Below, piece after piece: positions 55,703-64,000 of a stretch of 64,000 nt of DNA (its first letter is position 1; each line of letters begins with the position of its first letter). The stretch comes from Bicyclus anynana. Taxonomy: Eukaryota > Arthropoda > Insecta > Lepidoptera > Nymphalidae. The notes under the pieces were generated by a model that searched no databases, was not told where the DNA came from, and saw nothing but the letters and a program-made list of their open reading frames with translations. The stretch spans positions 8,273,355-8,337,354 of the forward strand of contig NC_069104.1 in the NCBI RefSeq assembly GCF_947172395.1, written 5' to 3'. A program made the translations under genes and the position numbers.

Positions 55703-58700
55703 GATGATGAATTAAGAAAGATTATGAACAAAAGGTCAACCTACGTATGGGTGTCAAACAAAAGAGGCCTTGTGTTTCCATTGGGACCAAGAGCCAGTTT
55801 GTTATGTGCATACGTCACTGCAAGACATCTGCAGCCGACTTCATCTGGAAGCCTGTATTCTTTTCTACCTGAAAAATATAATGATTCCATTTCAATTTTC
55901 AAATACATAATATTACAGTTGGCGGATATCCTCGCATGTGAGGGAATGTACAGAACCCGCAAAAGTAAACCTTACGCTAGACCTCAATATCTGAACATTC
56001 TATTATCCATGAAATTAATTATTAAAATTACAAAATTAAATTACATTTTACTGTATTCGCATGACATGTTTTTGACATATAAATTAATACTTAAAATATT
56101 TAACTCTAGATATGCCTGAATTTTGTTTAGTTTATTCAATGAATGTATATTATATTAAAACTTTAATAAATAAAATTAAAATAAATAAAAAAGTTTAAAT
56201 TGGAATGAAATGCAGCGTTCTGGTCTGTGGAATGCGTTAATTTTTTTATATAATTTTTATTGAGATGCGAATAGAGCGAGATTTGAAGACATGGGACATC
56301 ATGTACGGTGTAATACCTTTACCTTTTTCTCATGTGAAAGAAAAATAAAATTAAAAAGCGAGAATTTTAAAAACAATTGCCGTGAATAATCCATACTTGA
56401 TTTTTTTAAAGAAATTCATTGTGACCGTAATTTACATGTTTCGCAACATTAATTGTTATGTCTTCATCTAGTGAGAATGGTGACCCTAATTTGGAGATGG
56501 ATCAAAAAAGACTTACAAATGAAACATCTACTTACGAAAAATTTAATAAGTGGAGAAAAGAAATCTACTATTGAATTACATAGATTAAATAGATGACATT
56601 GAATATGATTAACAACTTACTCAGCACTTTGTTATAAAAGAAACTGTTGGGCAACCTTCGGCATTCCCACAAACATATGCACGGACTACGTTCAGATGCT
56701 GTGATGATGCAGTCGTTTATTTTTTCCACGGCAGAAACTTCCACACGTCCAGCCTCGTGGCTGTCTTTTATGTGCATCAACAGAAGAGGTCTATGTGCAG
56801 AGTCCAATGCATACACTATTGTGCTTCCATCTCTATTGTAGCAGAAAATTAATGATTAGTTTACATTCGTACTGAAACATGCCCAGCTGAAGCAGTGACG
56901 TAGCGTGATCTATCAAAATTAGTAAGGGGCCCCAAACAGAGGCGGATTATCCGTAAGGCAAACTAGGCATGTGCCTAGGGGCGTGTAATTACAAGGGGCG
57001 CGCGAGCTTAGAATTTTTGACTAAATAAAGAAAATTACATATCGACGATATGTAATTTTCGACGACGAATGATATATTCATAACACACCATCATCCGTCA
57101 AAACACTTTAAGGCCTATTTCCCAGAGCAGAGAGGAATCATGATGTTCGTTCTGTCGTCCCTCTTGATTTCTTCACAGTAATAACGTCATATTTCATTCG
57201 CGCATTAGCGTAAGTACAAGGGTCCTCATCTACTAAAGTCTAGGGTTTAATGATACAATGTCATCGTAATTGCAAGAACAACTAGTTAAAATTTATATAT
57301 TATTAGCCCCTGTACAGGGTACTGGTACAGGGGCGCCGATAAAGTGATTGTCTAGGGCGCTCTGGACCTTTAATCCGCCACTGGCCCCAAATGTACGTTG
57401 AAAAATTCTCACAAAAAATTGCTCGCTTAAAATAAATATGACAGTGACAGGTATGATGTTACCAACTTTTGGGCGCACGTTCAACCCGGGAAAGAAACAA
57501 GTTTTTTTTTACTTCTGAAGTGAAAACTTTACAGTTTATTTTCATTATCTTTTTCGGGAAGCACGTAATTTTGTAACGTTTTTTTAAACAAGATTGTCGA
57601 TTACTGTAATAGGTAAAATAAACTTTTAATGCACGGAAAGCTTTTATTTTCTAAATATGCCAAACCCTATCAGTTCTGCAATTTCTATATAATGTAACCT
57701 TCCGCCGGTTAATCCGCATAGTTCCTATTTCCGTAGAAATATGGATGTAAAATATTGCCTTTGTTACTAGCTGATAATGTGATAAATTTACATTGGTGTA
57801 AATTTAAAAAATCAGTTATTAATAGTTCACATTGTTCAAAACTAATAGACCGATTTTCATGCAACTTTTGTGGGTAGGCCAAGCTTAGGTAAGTAGCATG
57901 CTTGAAGCAGATTGATTGTATGAAAAAAATGTAGAGTAATAGAAAACTAATTCCACGTGAATCAAGTCTGCTTAAGTGTTTTTCAGACAGCATGGGGGCA
58001 GTTGCCTTACGACGTTCATAATACGTACCATTATCGTGAATCGCGGCAAACTTTCAAGAGTGAAACGATCTGTCACCATACCCATGCTATCAGAAAAACA
58101 CTATAGTGTGAAATAAATATGCGCTTACCTGCTTCCACAAAGGATCAGATTTTCTTTCATAAGAAACCTTGAGATATCATTTGTGCGTTTGTCTTCTCTC
58201 TTTACCGTGGGTACATTCACTGACCACATAAGACGTTTCTTTTCCAGTGTATAACATCTCAGTTCTGAGCCCACGGAAAGGTACAAAGTTCGATTATTGC
58301 GTAACTGCAGCCATGGCATGTAGTTCTCCGAATGTTGGACTATATCCTACAAGACAGACAAAATTGTGTAAGTACCTATGGAAGGAAAATGCCATACAAT
58401 CCCAACTGTTTATGTGATATTAATGAAGAGTCAAACAAATGAACACTGTGGTTATGTCCTGGGCAGCAACGGCGAAGCGTTCATGCAAGCCGATTACCTC
58501 CAGGTCACCTTTAAAAATCCATGTATATTCATTGTTGTACTGTATCTATATATGAGTAACCGGAGTTGGTATCACTTTGTATGAATTTCCTTTTCCTTGG
58601 GACGGCTTACCTTCATCTAAATTCCATCCTTCGCCGCTAGTGGGCAGTTTCCTTCTAAGCCATTTCCAGGCTCATACAACTTAGGAGACAATTTTTGCAA

Positions 58701-59550
58701 AATAGATAAAAAAAATTAAAATTAACTGACTTTGACGGCCTCCGTGGCGCAGTGGTATGCACGGGGATTTACAAGACGGAGGTCCTGGGTTCGATCCCCG
58801 GCTGGGCAGATTGAGATTTTCTTAATTTGTCCAGGTCTGGCTGGTGGCAGACTTCGGCCGTGGCTAGTTACCACCCTACCGGCAAAGACGTACCGCCAAG
58901 AAATTTAGCGTTCCGGTACGATGCAGTGTAGAAACCGAAAGGGGTGTGGATTTTCATCTTTATCCTAACAAGTTAGCCCGCCTTCATCTTAGACTGCATC
59001 ATCACTTACCATCAGGGGAGATTGTAGTCAAGGGCTAACTTGTAAATAATAATAAAAAAAAAAAAAATGGTCAGACAATTTAAGGGGTATTTTTGTAATA
59101 GCTGCACCAAAGTCTGGAAAAGGTTGGAAGAAAAATGCCACACCACCATGCTGTTGCAATACCTTACCTCTATAGCTCATACTGAGGGGTGGTGGTTCGA
59201 TCCTCACCCCGTTGGACTATTGTCGTACCCACTCCGAATACAGTATTTCCCGACTAATTGGAGAGGAATGAGAATATTGATCATATTAAAAAGATACTGC
59301 AAATATTCTTTAAAAAAAAATACCATCACAATGTTCAAAATTTTGTTTCACTATCCAAAAACATCACACGCAAAGTTTGAGTATGGTCATGAATTTGATA
59401 TTTTGTTCTTGGCCCAAGGACCAATAATAATTATTCCTGTGTGCATTATGTTGTTTATTGAAGGAAATCTTTACCTTACATTTGCTAATTCCTTTGCACC
59501 AGTTATATGATACTCTGCATCGATTGTACCATGATAACTGGATTTTTTTA
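51740..59550 (-). CDS. FBXW4: F-box/WD-repeat protein FBXW4, 5' end missing (7 exons seen)
   Basis: Substrate receptor of SCF-type ubiquitin ligases. Exons, minus strand: 59475-59550, 58129-58346, 56621-56832, 55745-55868, 54920-55061, 53095-53229, 51740-51907. All GT-AG with matching phases, giving 357 codons plus stop (human 412 aa). Matches to FBXW4 include RCRVSYNWCKGISKCK before the propeller, YMPWLQLRNNRTLYLS, GSRDGSTIVYALDSAHRPLL, CIITASERSPCICLWECRRL, LGPNGNTRPLLFDTHT, the segment SSLYCLKTDANRAVLCGASE and the C-terminal SPVYSLDFDSTKLIAAADRG. WD repeats are degenerate, as usual for this protein. The F-box exon and start codon were not found. They should lie upstream (above 59550), where the window is filled with retrotransposons, or outside it. 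Introns carry SINEs, a hAT MITE and LINE scraps. Confidence 0.8.
51965..52015. repeat. Perfect 24-bp inverted repeat, 3-nt spacer
   Basis: The arm 51965-51988 (starting ATTTGTTTGTTAGTAAACAT) is mirrored exactly at 51992-52015. A related single arm is near 52240-52265 (AATTTGTTTGTTGGTAAACA), so the region may be one decayed inverted-repeat element. FBXW4 last intron. Confidence 0.88.
52636..52940 (+). mobile_element. SINE A in FBXW4 intron
   Basis: Plus-strand copy: GACGGCCTCCGTGGCGCATG head, B-box GGTTCGATCACC, body and tail TAACTTGTAAAGAATAAA. A few bases are missing in the head. A SINE B 3' scrap on the minus strand follows at about 52950-53030. Confidence 0.85.
53246..53800. mobile_element. 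Possible GTTAA-rich terminal-repeat element
   Basis: Both ends carry clusters of GTTAACGGATTAA-like words: ACTCGTTAATCCGTTAATC left, and GTCCGTTAATCGTTAATCC right (inverted relation, imperfect). The interior has short frames only. Boundaries and target duplication were not resolved. Confidence 0.4.
54530..54850 (-). mobile_element. RTE-like LINE 3' fragment in FBXW4 intron
   Basis: The minus strand translates to RIRNEEIRRRTKVTDIAQRV and KLKWQWTGHIVRRADGRWD, the typical C-terminus of a common insect RTE-type LINE. The tail is a GATGATGATGATGATGA run on the minus strand (near 54532-54548). 5'-truncated. Confidence 0.8.
55668..55711. repeat. GAT trinucleotide microsatellite
   Basis: About fourteen GAT-type units with one interruption (GGT), 34 nt from an FBXW4 exon boundary. 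Confidence 0.9.
56937..57383. mobile_element. hAT MITE with perfect 8-bp target duplication
   Basis: Starts CAGAGGCGGATTA and ends TAATCCGCCACTG (one mismatch in 13). Flanked on both sides by GCCCCAAA (56929-56936 and 57384-57391). Subterminal GTGCCTAGGGGCG and GTCTAGGGCGC words are typical of this hAT group. No coding frame; 447 bp; in an FBXW4 intron. Confidence 0.9.
57392..58128. other. FBXW4 intron without recognisable content
   Basis: AT-rich stretch between the hAT MITE and the exon at 58129. The segment 57760-57990 is weakly reminiscent of a Helitron-like body but lacks a CTAGT end. Nothing else is seen. Confidence 0.4.
58734..59065 (+). mobile_element. Full-length SINE A in FBXW4 intron
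   Basis: GACGGCCTCCGTGGCGCAGT head with A box, B-box GGTTCGATCCCC, the middle TAGTTACCACCCTACCGGCA and tail TAACTTGTAAATAATAATAA followed by an A run. Confidence 0.9.
59160..59290 (+). mobile_element. Possible fragment of the third SINE family
   Basis: Has a B-box-like GGTTCGATCCTCACC and then GTTGGACTATTGTCGTACCC, similar to TGGACTATTGTCATAACTCA in the SINE at 15236. Confidence 0.4.
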
Positions 59551-60470
59551 CTGCAATAATAAAAATACACATTTTTATTACATTATAAGTTGCAAACAGA
59601 TTACATTTAACTTACATGATTCTTATTTATACAGAAAATTAGTGTATTAGTTTAAATGTATATATCTTGATACCAGCAATTTATAGCACTTCCACCAGCA
59701 CCAGTCAAGCTTCACTTTTTTTTGACGGCCTCCGTGGCGCAGTGGTGTGCGCGGTGAATTTACAAGACGGAGGTCCTGGGTTCGATCCCTGGCTGGCCCG
59801 ATTGAGGTTTTCTTAATTGGTCCAGGTCTGGCTGGTACCACCCTACCGACAAAGACGTACCGCCAAGCAATTTAGCGTTCCGGTACGATGTCGTGTAAAA
59901 ACCGATAGGGGTGTGGATTTTCATCCTCCTTCTAAGAAGTTAGCCCGCTTCCATCTTAGATTGCATCATCACTTAACATCAGGTGGATTGTAATCAAGGG
60001 CTAACTTGTAAAGAATAAAAAAAAAACTTTGACTTATGTGCACTTCTTCCCTATCCCTAACCTACACTACCCTACCTTCAATGCAGATTAGTCATACCAT
60101 GTGCTGAAAAATTACTAAAGCGTTCATTTTATACTTTGTAATTATTTTTGAATAGTTGTTTAAGTAATGAAAGTTTAATTTTTTCTATTACAAAGTAAGT
60201 TTTTTCCGAAAAACGTAACTAATATTATTTTTTATGTTAAACAATTTTTTTTTGTATGAACATTTAACAGTCACATTGAAAAAAAATATACTACGCAAAG
60301 TTATACATTTAGCTTAAAAACATGTTCATTTAATAGGGATTCCAAAGATGTAAGACATTATTTTCAAACAATTCATCCTTTTAAAACGTAAAAAGAAATT
60401 ATAAAACAAAACACAATGAATTTAGAAATATAAAATGAGTGGTTATCCTTAGGTGAGTTCTGCATCCCGG
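59551..60470. other. Region upstream of the last visible FBXW4 exon
   Basis: Holds a Helitron-like end split by a SINE A (about 59697-60085: AGTCAAGCTTCACTT left of the SINE and TTTGACTTATGTGCACTTCT right of it), then unassigned AT-rich DNA. I looked for an F-box exon on the minus strand and found none. Confidence 0.5.
59724..60028 (+). mobile_element. SINE A inserted in a Helitron-like end
   Basis: Complete head (GACGGCCTCCGTGGCGCAGT, GGTTCGATCCC) with a small deletion in the middle and a tail AGAATAAAAAAAAA. The flanking words ACTTT on both sides may be a short target duplication. Confidence 0.85.
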
Positions 60471-60892
60471 TTGCACTAAAGTGGAGCGTCTTGCAATATG
60501 ACTGGTCTCCTGCCTTATTAAAATTCTATCTTAATGCCATTCAAATGACTCTCCCAGATCAGAGCAACTTAGTACGATGTGGGAAAGCCACTGAAAAATC
60601 TTGCTATATGTGTGGTGAGGCAATAGGAACAGCAAGGCACTTGTTGGTTGGATGCAAGGTGCTCCTGGATCAGGGTCTTTACTCACGTCGTCATGATAGA
60701 GACGAAATTATATATAATTATATACGTGGAGCTATAAGCCTTGCAGCAGCTAGAGCTCAAAAAGGATTGACTACAAATAAAAGACAAATTAACTTCGTCA
60801 AAGCAGTTTTAATAACAAAATCATCTAGTAAGCCTTACTCAATCCTAGGTGCTGCACTAGATTGGACTTTATTAATAGATGGATATGTATGA
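60471..60892 (+). pseudogene. RLE-type LINE fragment: end of RT with zinc knuckle
   Basis: Open frame with LVRCGKATEKSCYMCGEAIG, then TARHLLVGCKVLLDQGLYSR and the end LDWTLLIDGYV. The C-x2-C-x(n)-H-x4-C knuckle after the reverse transcriptase is characteristic of R2/R4-class non-LTR elements. The endonuclease part present at 33951-34319 is missing here. The Jockey-like LINE tail starts 43 nt further on. Confidence 0.75.
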
Positions 60893-61077
60893 GAAACATT
60901 ATAAAATCCCAGCAGATGTTGCTATTTTGAGATCTTTTTTTTTTTTTTTTGTGTTCAGTTACATCTATCAGTGATCAGTCGCTTGACTATAAACTGAATT
61001 TTTCATAGCAGATCATGTTTCTAGTTAAAGGTCACTCCATTAAGTGACTCTTCGTGTTATGGTCCTTTTTTCGGGTA

Positions 61078-63763
61078 TTACTGTCCACCACATAATTCAT
61101 CCACAGTGGATCGCTTTAGCCTTTTGGTCTTACCAGGCGTGATAAGCAATTTGGCAAGACTATTTGTGTGTTCTTGTAGTCTGCTTTTGTGTTTTATGGC
61201 GTACTTTCTTATTTCTTCCTTGACAGTCGGCATTTCAAGATACTCATGCATGTCTGCTGTTTTGGTGAACCAGGGGGCGTTTAGTATTGTGCGGAATACT
61301 AGGTTCTGGTATCTCTGGAGTATCTCAATATTGGAGTGACTGGCTGTGCCCCACAGCTCCAAGCCATACGTCCAGATTGGCTTTAGAACACTTTTGTACA
61401 CGAGTAACTTGTTGTTGAGTGACAGTCTGGAGTGGCGGCCGAGTAACCACATTAAGGATGTAGTGCGAATACGGAGCTCCTCTCTCTTCTTTTTTATGTG
61501 AGCCTGCCAGGTTTGCCTTCTATCTAGATGAAAACCTAGATATTTAGCTTCGTTGCTCTGTGGTAGAGTCTCTTTACCAAGTTTTATCTCTGGGCAGTTT
61601 TCGGGTCTGAGTGTAAAAGTGACGTGAGTAGATTTGGATGCACTGGCTTTGACTCTCCAAATTCGCATCCACTGGTCTATGTCATTTAGGTGGTTCTGAA
61701 GTTTTTGTGATGCCACTTTGGGATTTGTGTTACTACTTAGCGCCGCAGTGTCATCAGCGAACGTTGCTGTGAGGATACCTGGCGTATCAGGCAAGTCAGC
61801 AGTATACAGGGTATAGAGCACTGGTCCCAACACTGATCCTTGCGGGACACCTGCTTTGATTTCGTAAAACTTAGAGCTGTCTTCGCCCTCCACGACTTGA
61901 AATATTCTGTCTTCCAAGTAAGATTTAAGCAGAGTGTAAATGTTGTGTGGGAAGTCCTTTTTTATTTTATATAGTAGGCCTTTATGCCACACTCTGTCAA
62001 AAGCTTGTTGAACGTCTAAAAAGGCCGCCGAGCAATATTCTTTCTTTTCGAGAGACTGTCTTATTTTATTGACCACTCTATGTACTTGCTCGACAGTCGA
62101 GTGACCTTCCCTAAATCCAAATTGGTGGTCTGGTATGAGAGCTTCTTTTGATATGTGCGTTTTTAATCGTTGCAGAAGTAACTTTTCGAACAGCTTCGAC
62201 AACAAAGGTAGGAGACTGATAGGTCTGTATGATGATACCAAGAAGTGATCTTTTCCAGGTTTTGGAATCATGATTATTTGTGATATTTTCCATATCTGTG
62301 GATAGTACGACAATCTCAATCAGTATAGCATTAAAGAGAGTTGTAAGAAAGACAATAGCTTTTTTTGGGAGATTTTTAAGGACTTCTGCGGTTATTAAGT
62401 CGAAGCCTGGTGCTTTTCTATTTTCGAGATGTTTTATGGCTCTCAAAACTTCGGCCGTAGTAAAACTTTTGACAGGAGGACTTAGTTGGAGGTCGCTACA
62501 TAAGTAATTATCAATCTCCGTTTCATTGTTGTAAGTTTCGTCACTATCGTTTGGCGTAAATATTTTTTCCAAGTATTTGGCGAACACCTCCGCTTTGTGC
62601 AAGTCTGTTTTTGCCCAGATATTTCCATCTACTTTTAGGGGATGTGATTGAGTCTGCGCACATGTACTCGACTTTGTAGCCTTCCATAGTGAGTACTCTT
62701 TATTACCCGTTGGTGACATATACTCTAGCTTGTTCTGAAGTGTTTCATTTTCAATGTCTTTAAGATAAGTTTTTAAGTCGAAGATTGCTTTATGAAGTCT
62801 AGTTCTATCTTCTGGTCTTCTCTGAGTTTGCCATTTTCTTCTTAGACGCCTTTTTTCGAGTACTTTATTCTTTATTGTCATTGGTACATTTTGGAGTGCT
62901 GTTTTCTTAGTTATTAGCTCTGGAGTACTCAGCCAGCATGCCTTCTGCACTAATTTTGTGAAGTTAATTGTTGCCATTTCAATCTCATCCTCTGTCTTTA
63001 GGCGTATGTTTAGGTAAAGGTGATCATTAACATATTCACTAAAAGCAGACCAGTCAGTTTTTTTATTGAAGAGATGTTGTTTAGGAGTTCTTTCAATTAT
63101 TGTCGTACTGACAGTAGCAATAATAGGTGAGTGGTCATCTGATGTGTCATAGCAGCTTTCTACATTCAAGAAGTGTTCTGTAAATCCTTTGTAGATGAAG
63201 AAATCTAGAAGATCTGGTTTTCTATTGAGATCTGCAGGAAAGTAGGTGGGTTCTCCTGTGCTAAGTGCTTTAGCATTGTTTCTGTCCATTGATTTCTTTA
63301 GTTCTCTACCCCTTGTCAGAGTGAGCCTGGAAGCCCAGCATTGGTTTTTTGCGTTCCAATCCCCTCCCGCTATGAATCTTGGGCCCAAGGATTTAATGTA
63401 GGTTGTGAAATTTGTTTCGAGTATCTTATGCTTTGGGGGACAGTACACAGCACTTATATTAAAAGTACCAACTTTGTCATGTACACATATAGTAGTCGCT
63501 TGTAAGTAGTCCATTTGAAATGACGGTGCAACATTGTGCTTGATGTTCTTTTTGACGAGAATAGCAGTTCCTCCGTGGCTTGTGCCGTCAGGATGGTTTG
63601 TTGTGTACACGCAGAAGTTTTGTAGCGAAAAGTTTGTATTTTCTGTGAGATGTGTTTCACTTATGAGCATGACATCAATTTTATTTATATTTATTATCGT
63701 TGATAATTCTAATTTGCGCCCTAAAAGGCCATTTATGTTCCATGCTGCTATTCGGAGAGCCAT
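61078..63763 (-). pseudogene. LINE ORF2: endonuclease and reverse transcriptase, frameshifted
   Basis: Minus strand. The endonuclease half (from 63763) starts MALRIAAWNINGLLGRKLEL and has the APE-type motifs ISETHLTE, HGGTAILVKK, GGDWNAKN and SDDHSPIIA. The reverse transcriptase half (to 61078) has VSSYRPISLLPLLSKLFEKL, HQFGFREGHST, AFLDVQQAFDRVWHKG, AGVPQGSVLGPVLY, the catalytic FADD (TATFADDTAAL) and KYLGFHLD. The two halves are in different frames; the shift is near 62316-62330, where ATTGAGATTG suggests a small duplication. No RNase H domain follows the RT, as in the Jockey clade. Confidence 0.88.
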
Positions 63764-64000
63764 TAATTGGCTAGTTTGTTAATGACTGTGGTTAACAAGC
63801 CCATAAGAGTGCTCATTTGTTGGATGAGTATATCTAGCTTTTCAGCTTGTTTTGTGAGTAGATGTTCTAGTTTGTCTAGATTAGTGACATCTTTGTTGGC
63901 AGTAGCTTGTGCATATGTTCTTGTTATACCCTTTGGTTGTGTTCTATGATTTTTGTTATTGTAAGTATTGTCTGTATCACGGTTAGTGTATTTTTGGCTT
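63763..64000 (-). CDS. LINE ORF1 C-terminal end (partial)
   Basis: The minus-strand frame reads from the window edge to a TAA at 63763-63765. It is rich in Asn/Thr, then heptad-like (LDKLEHLLTKQAEKLDILIQ). The TAA overlaps the ORF2 ATG by one base (TAATG). The nucleic-acid-binding part of ORF1 would lie outside the window. Confidence 0.7.
   Translation of the reverse strand, partial: SQKYTNRDTDNTYNNKNHRTQPKGITRTYAQATANKDVTNLDKLEHLLTKQAEKLDILIQQMSTLMGLLTTVINKLAN

Larger units (their letters stand above)
60935..64000 (-). mobile_element. Jockey-like LINE, 5' end beyond window
   Basis: A run of 16 T (60935-60950) is the poly(A) tail of a minus-strand element. Next come a ~130-bp 3' UTR, ORF2 (endonuclease plus reverse transcriptase, one frameshift) and the end of ORF1 running off the window. 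It is the longest and freshest retrotransposon here. It may sit in the first intron of FBXW4. Confidence 0.88.

Noticed and set aside
1..64000. CRISPR arrays, bacterial operons or riboswitches
   Set aside because: No regularly spaced identical repeats with unique spacers, no bacterial-type gene packing; all genes are spliced and eukaryotic.

Overview
This 64-kb window looks like nuclear DNA of a lepidopteran (moth or butterfly). It is AT-rich, its genes are broken by introns, and it is full of dispersed repeats of types common in Lepidoptera: tRNA-derived SINEs, short CTAGT-ended Helitron-like elements, LINE fragments and MITEs. There is no bacterial-style gene organisation. All gene models come from reading exons by eye, with splice phase checked at every junction. 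No alignment or database search was run.

Genes in order: (1) RPB6, the shared RNA polymerase subunit, minus strand, 2 exons, 2250-3455. (2) RpS27, plus strand, 3 exons, 13437-15961. (3) Riboflavin kinase (RFK), minus strand, 3 exons, 16874-27200, with a 7.4-kb first intron. (4) An Arkadia/RNF111-type RING-H2 ubiquitin ligase, plus strand, 10 exons, 28149-43413, 925 aa. (5) A probable DIABLO/Smac homolog, minus strand, 4 exons, 44186-51178. (6) FBXW4, an F-box/WD40 protein, minus strand, 7 exons found from 51740 to 59550, 5' end not found. RPB6/RpS27 and RFK/Arkadia are divergent pairs; RpS27/RFK and Arkadia/DIABLO are convergent; FBXW4 lies directly upstream of DIABLO on the same strand.

The rest is mostly mobile DNA. 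The RPB6-RpS27 spacer is nearly 10 kb but only about 0.5 kb of it is not clearly transposon. It holds a 1,048-bp hAT-type element with a perfect 8-bp target duplication and two near-identical 4.2-kb terminal-inverted-repeat units joined head to tail through a long palindrome. A 503-bp TAA-flanked MITE sits 23 nt upstream of a DIABLO splice acceptor. A 447-bp hAT MITE with a perfect 8-bp duplication lies in an FBXW4 intron. Three copies of a ~290-bp MITE lie between 35 and 46 kb. Four pieces of one restriction-like-endonuclease LINE are present, one with its 3' end in three tandem copies. The right end (60935-64000) is a Jockey-like LINE with one frameshift.

The least ordinary items are the twin 4.2-kb units of unknown class, the GC-AG intron and six SUMO-consensus lysines of the Arkadia gene, the DIABLO-like protein without an obvious IAP-binding tetrapeptide, and insertions very close to splice sites.
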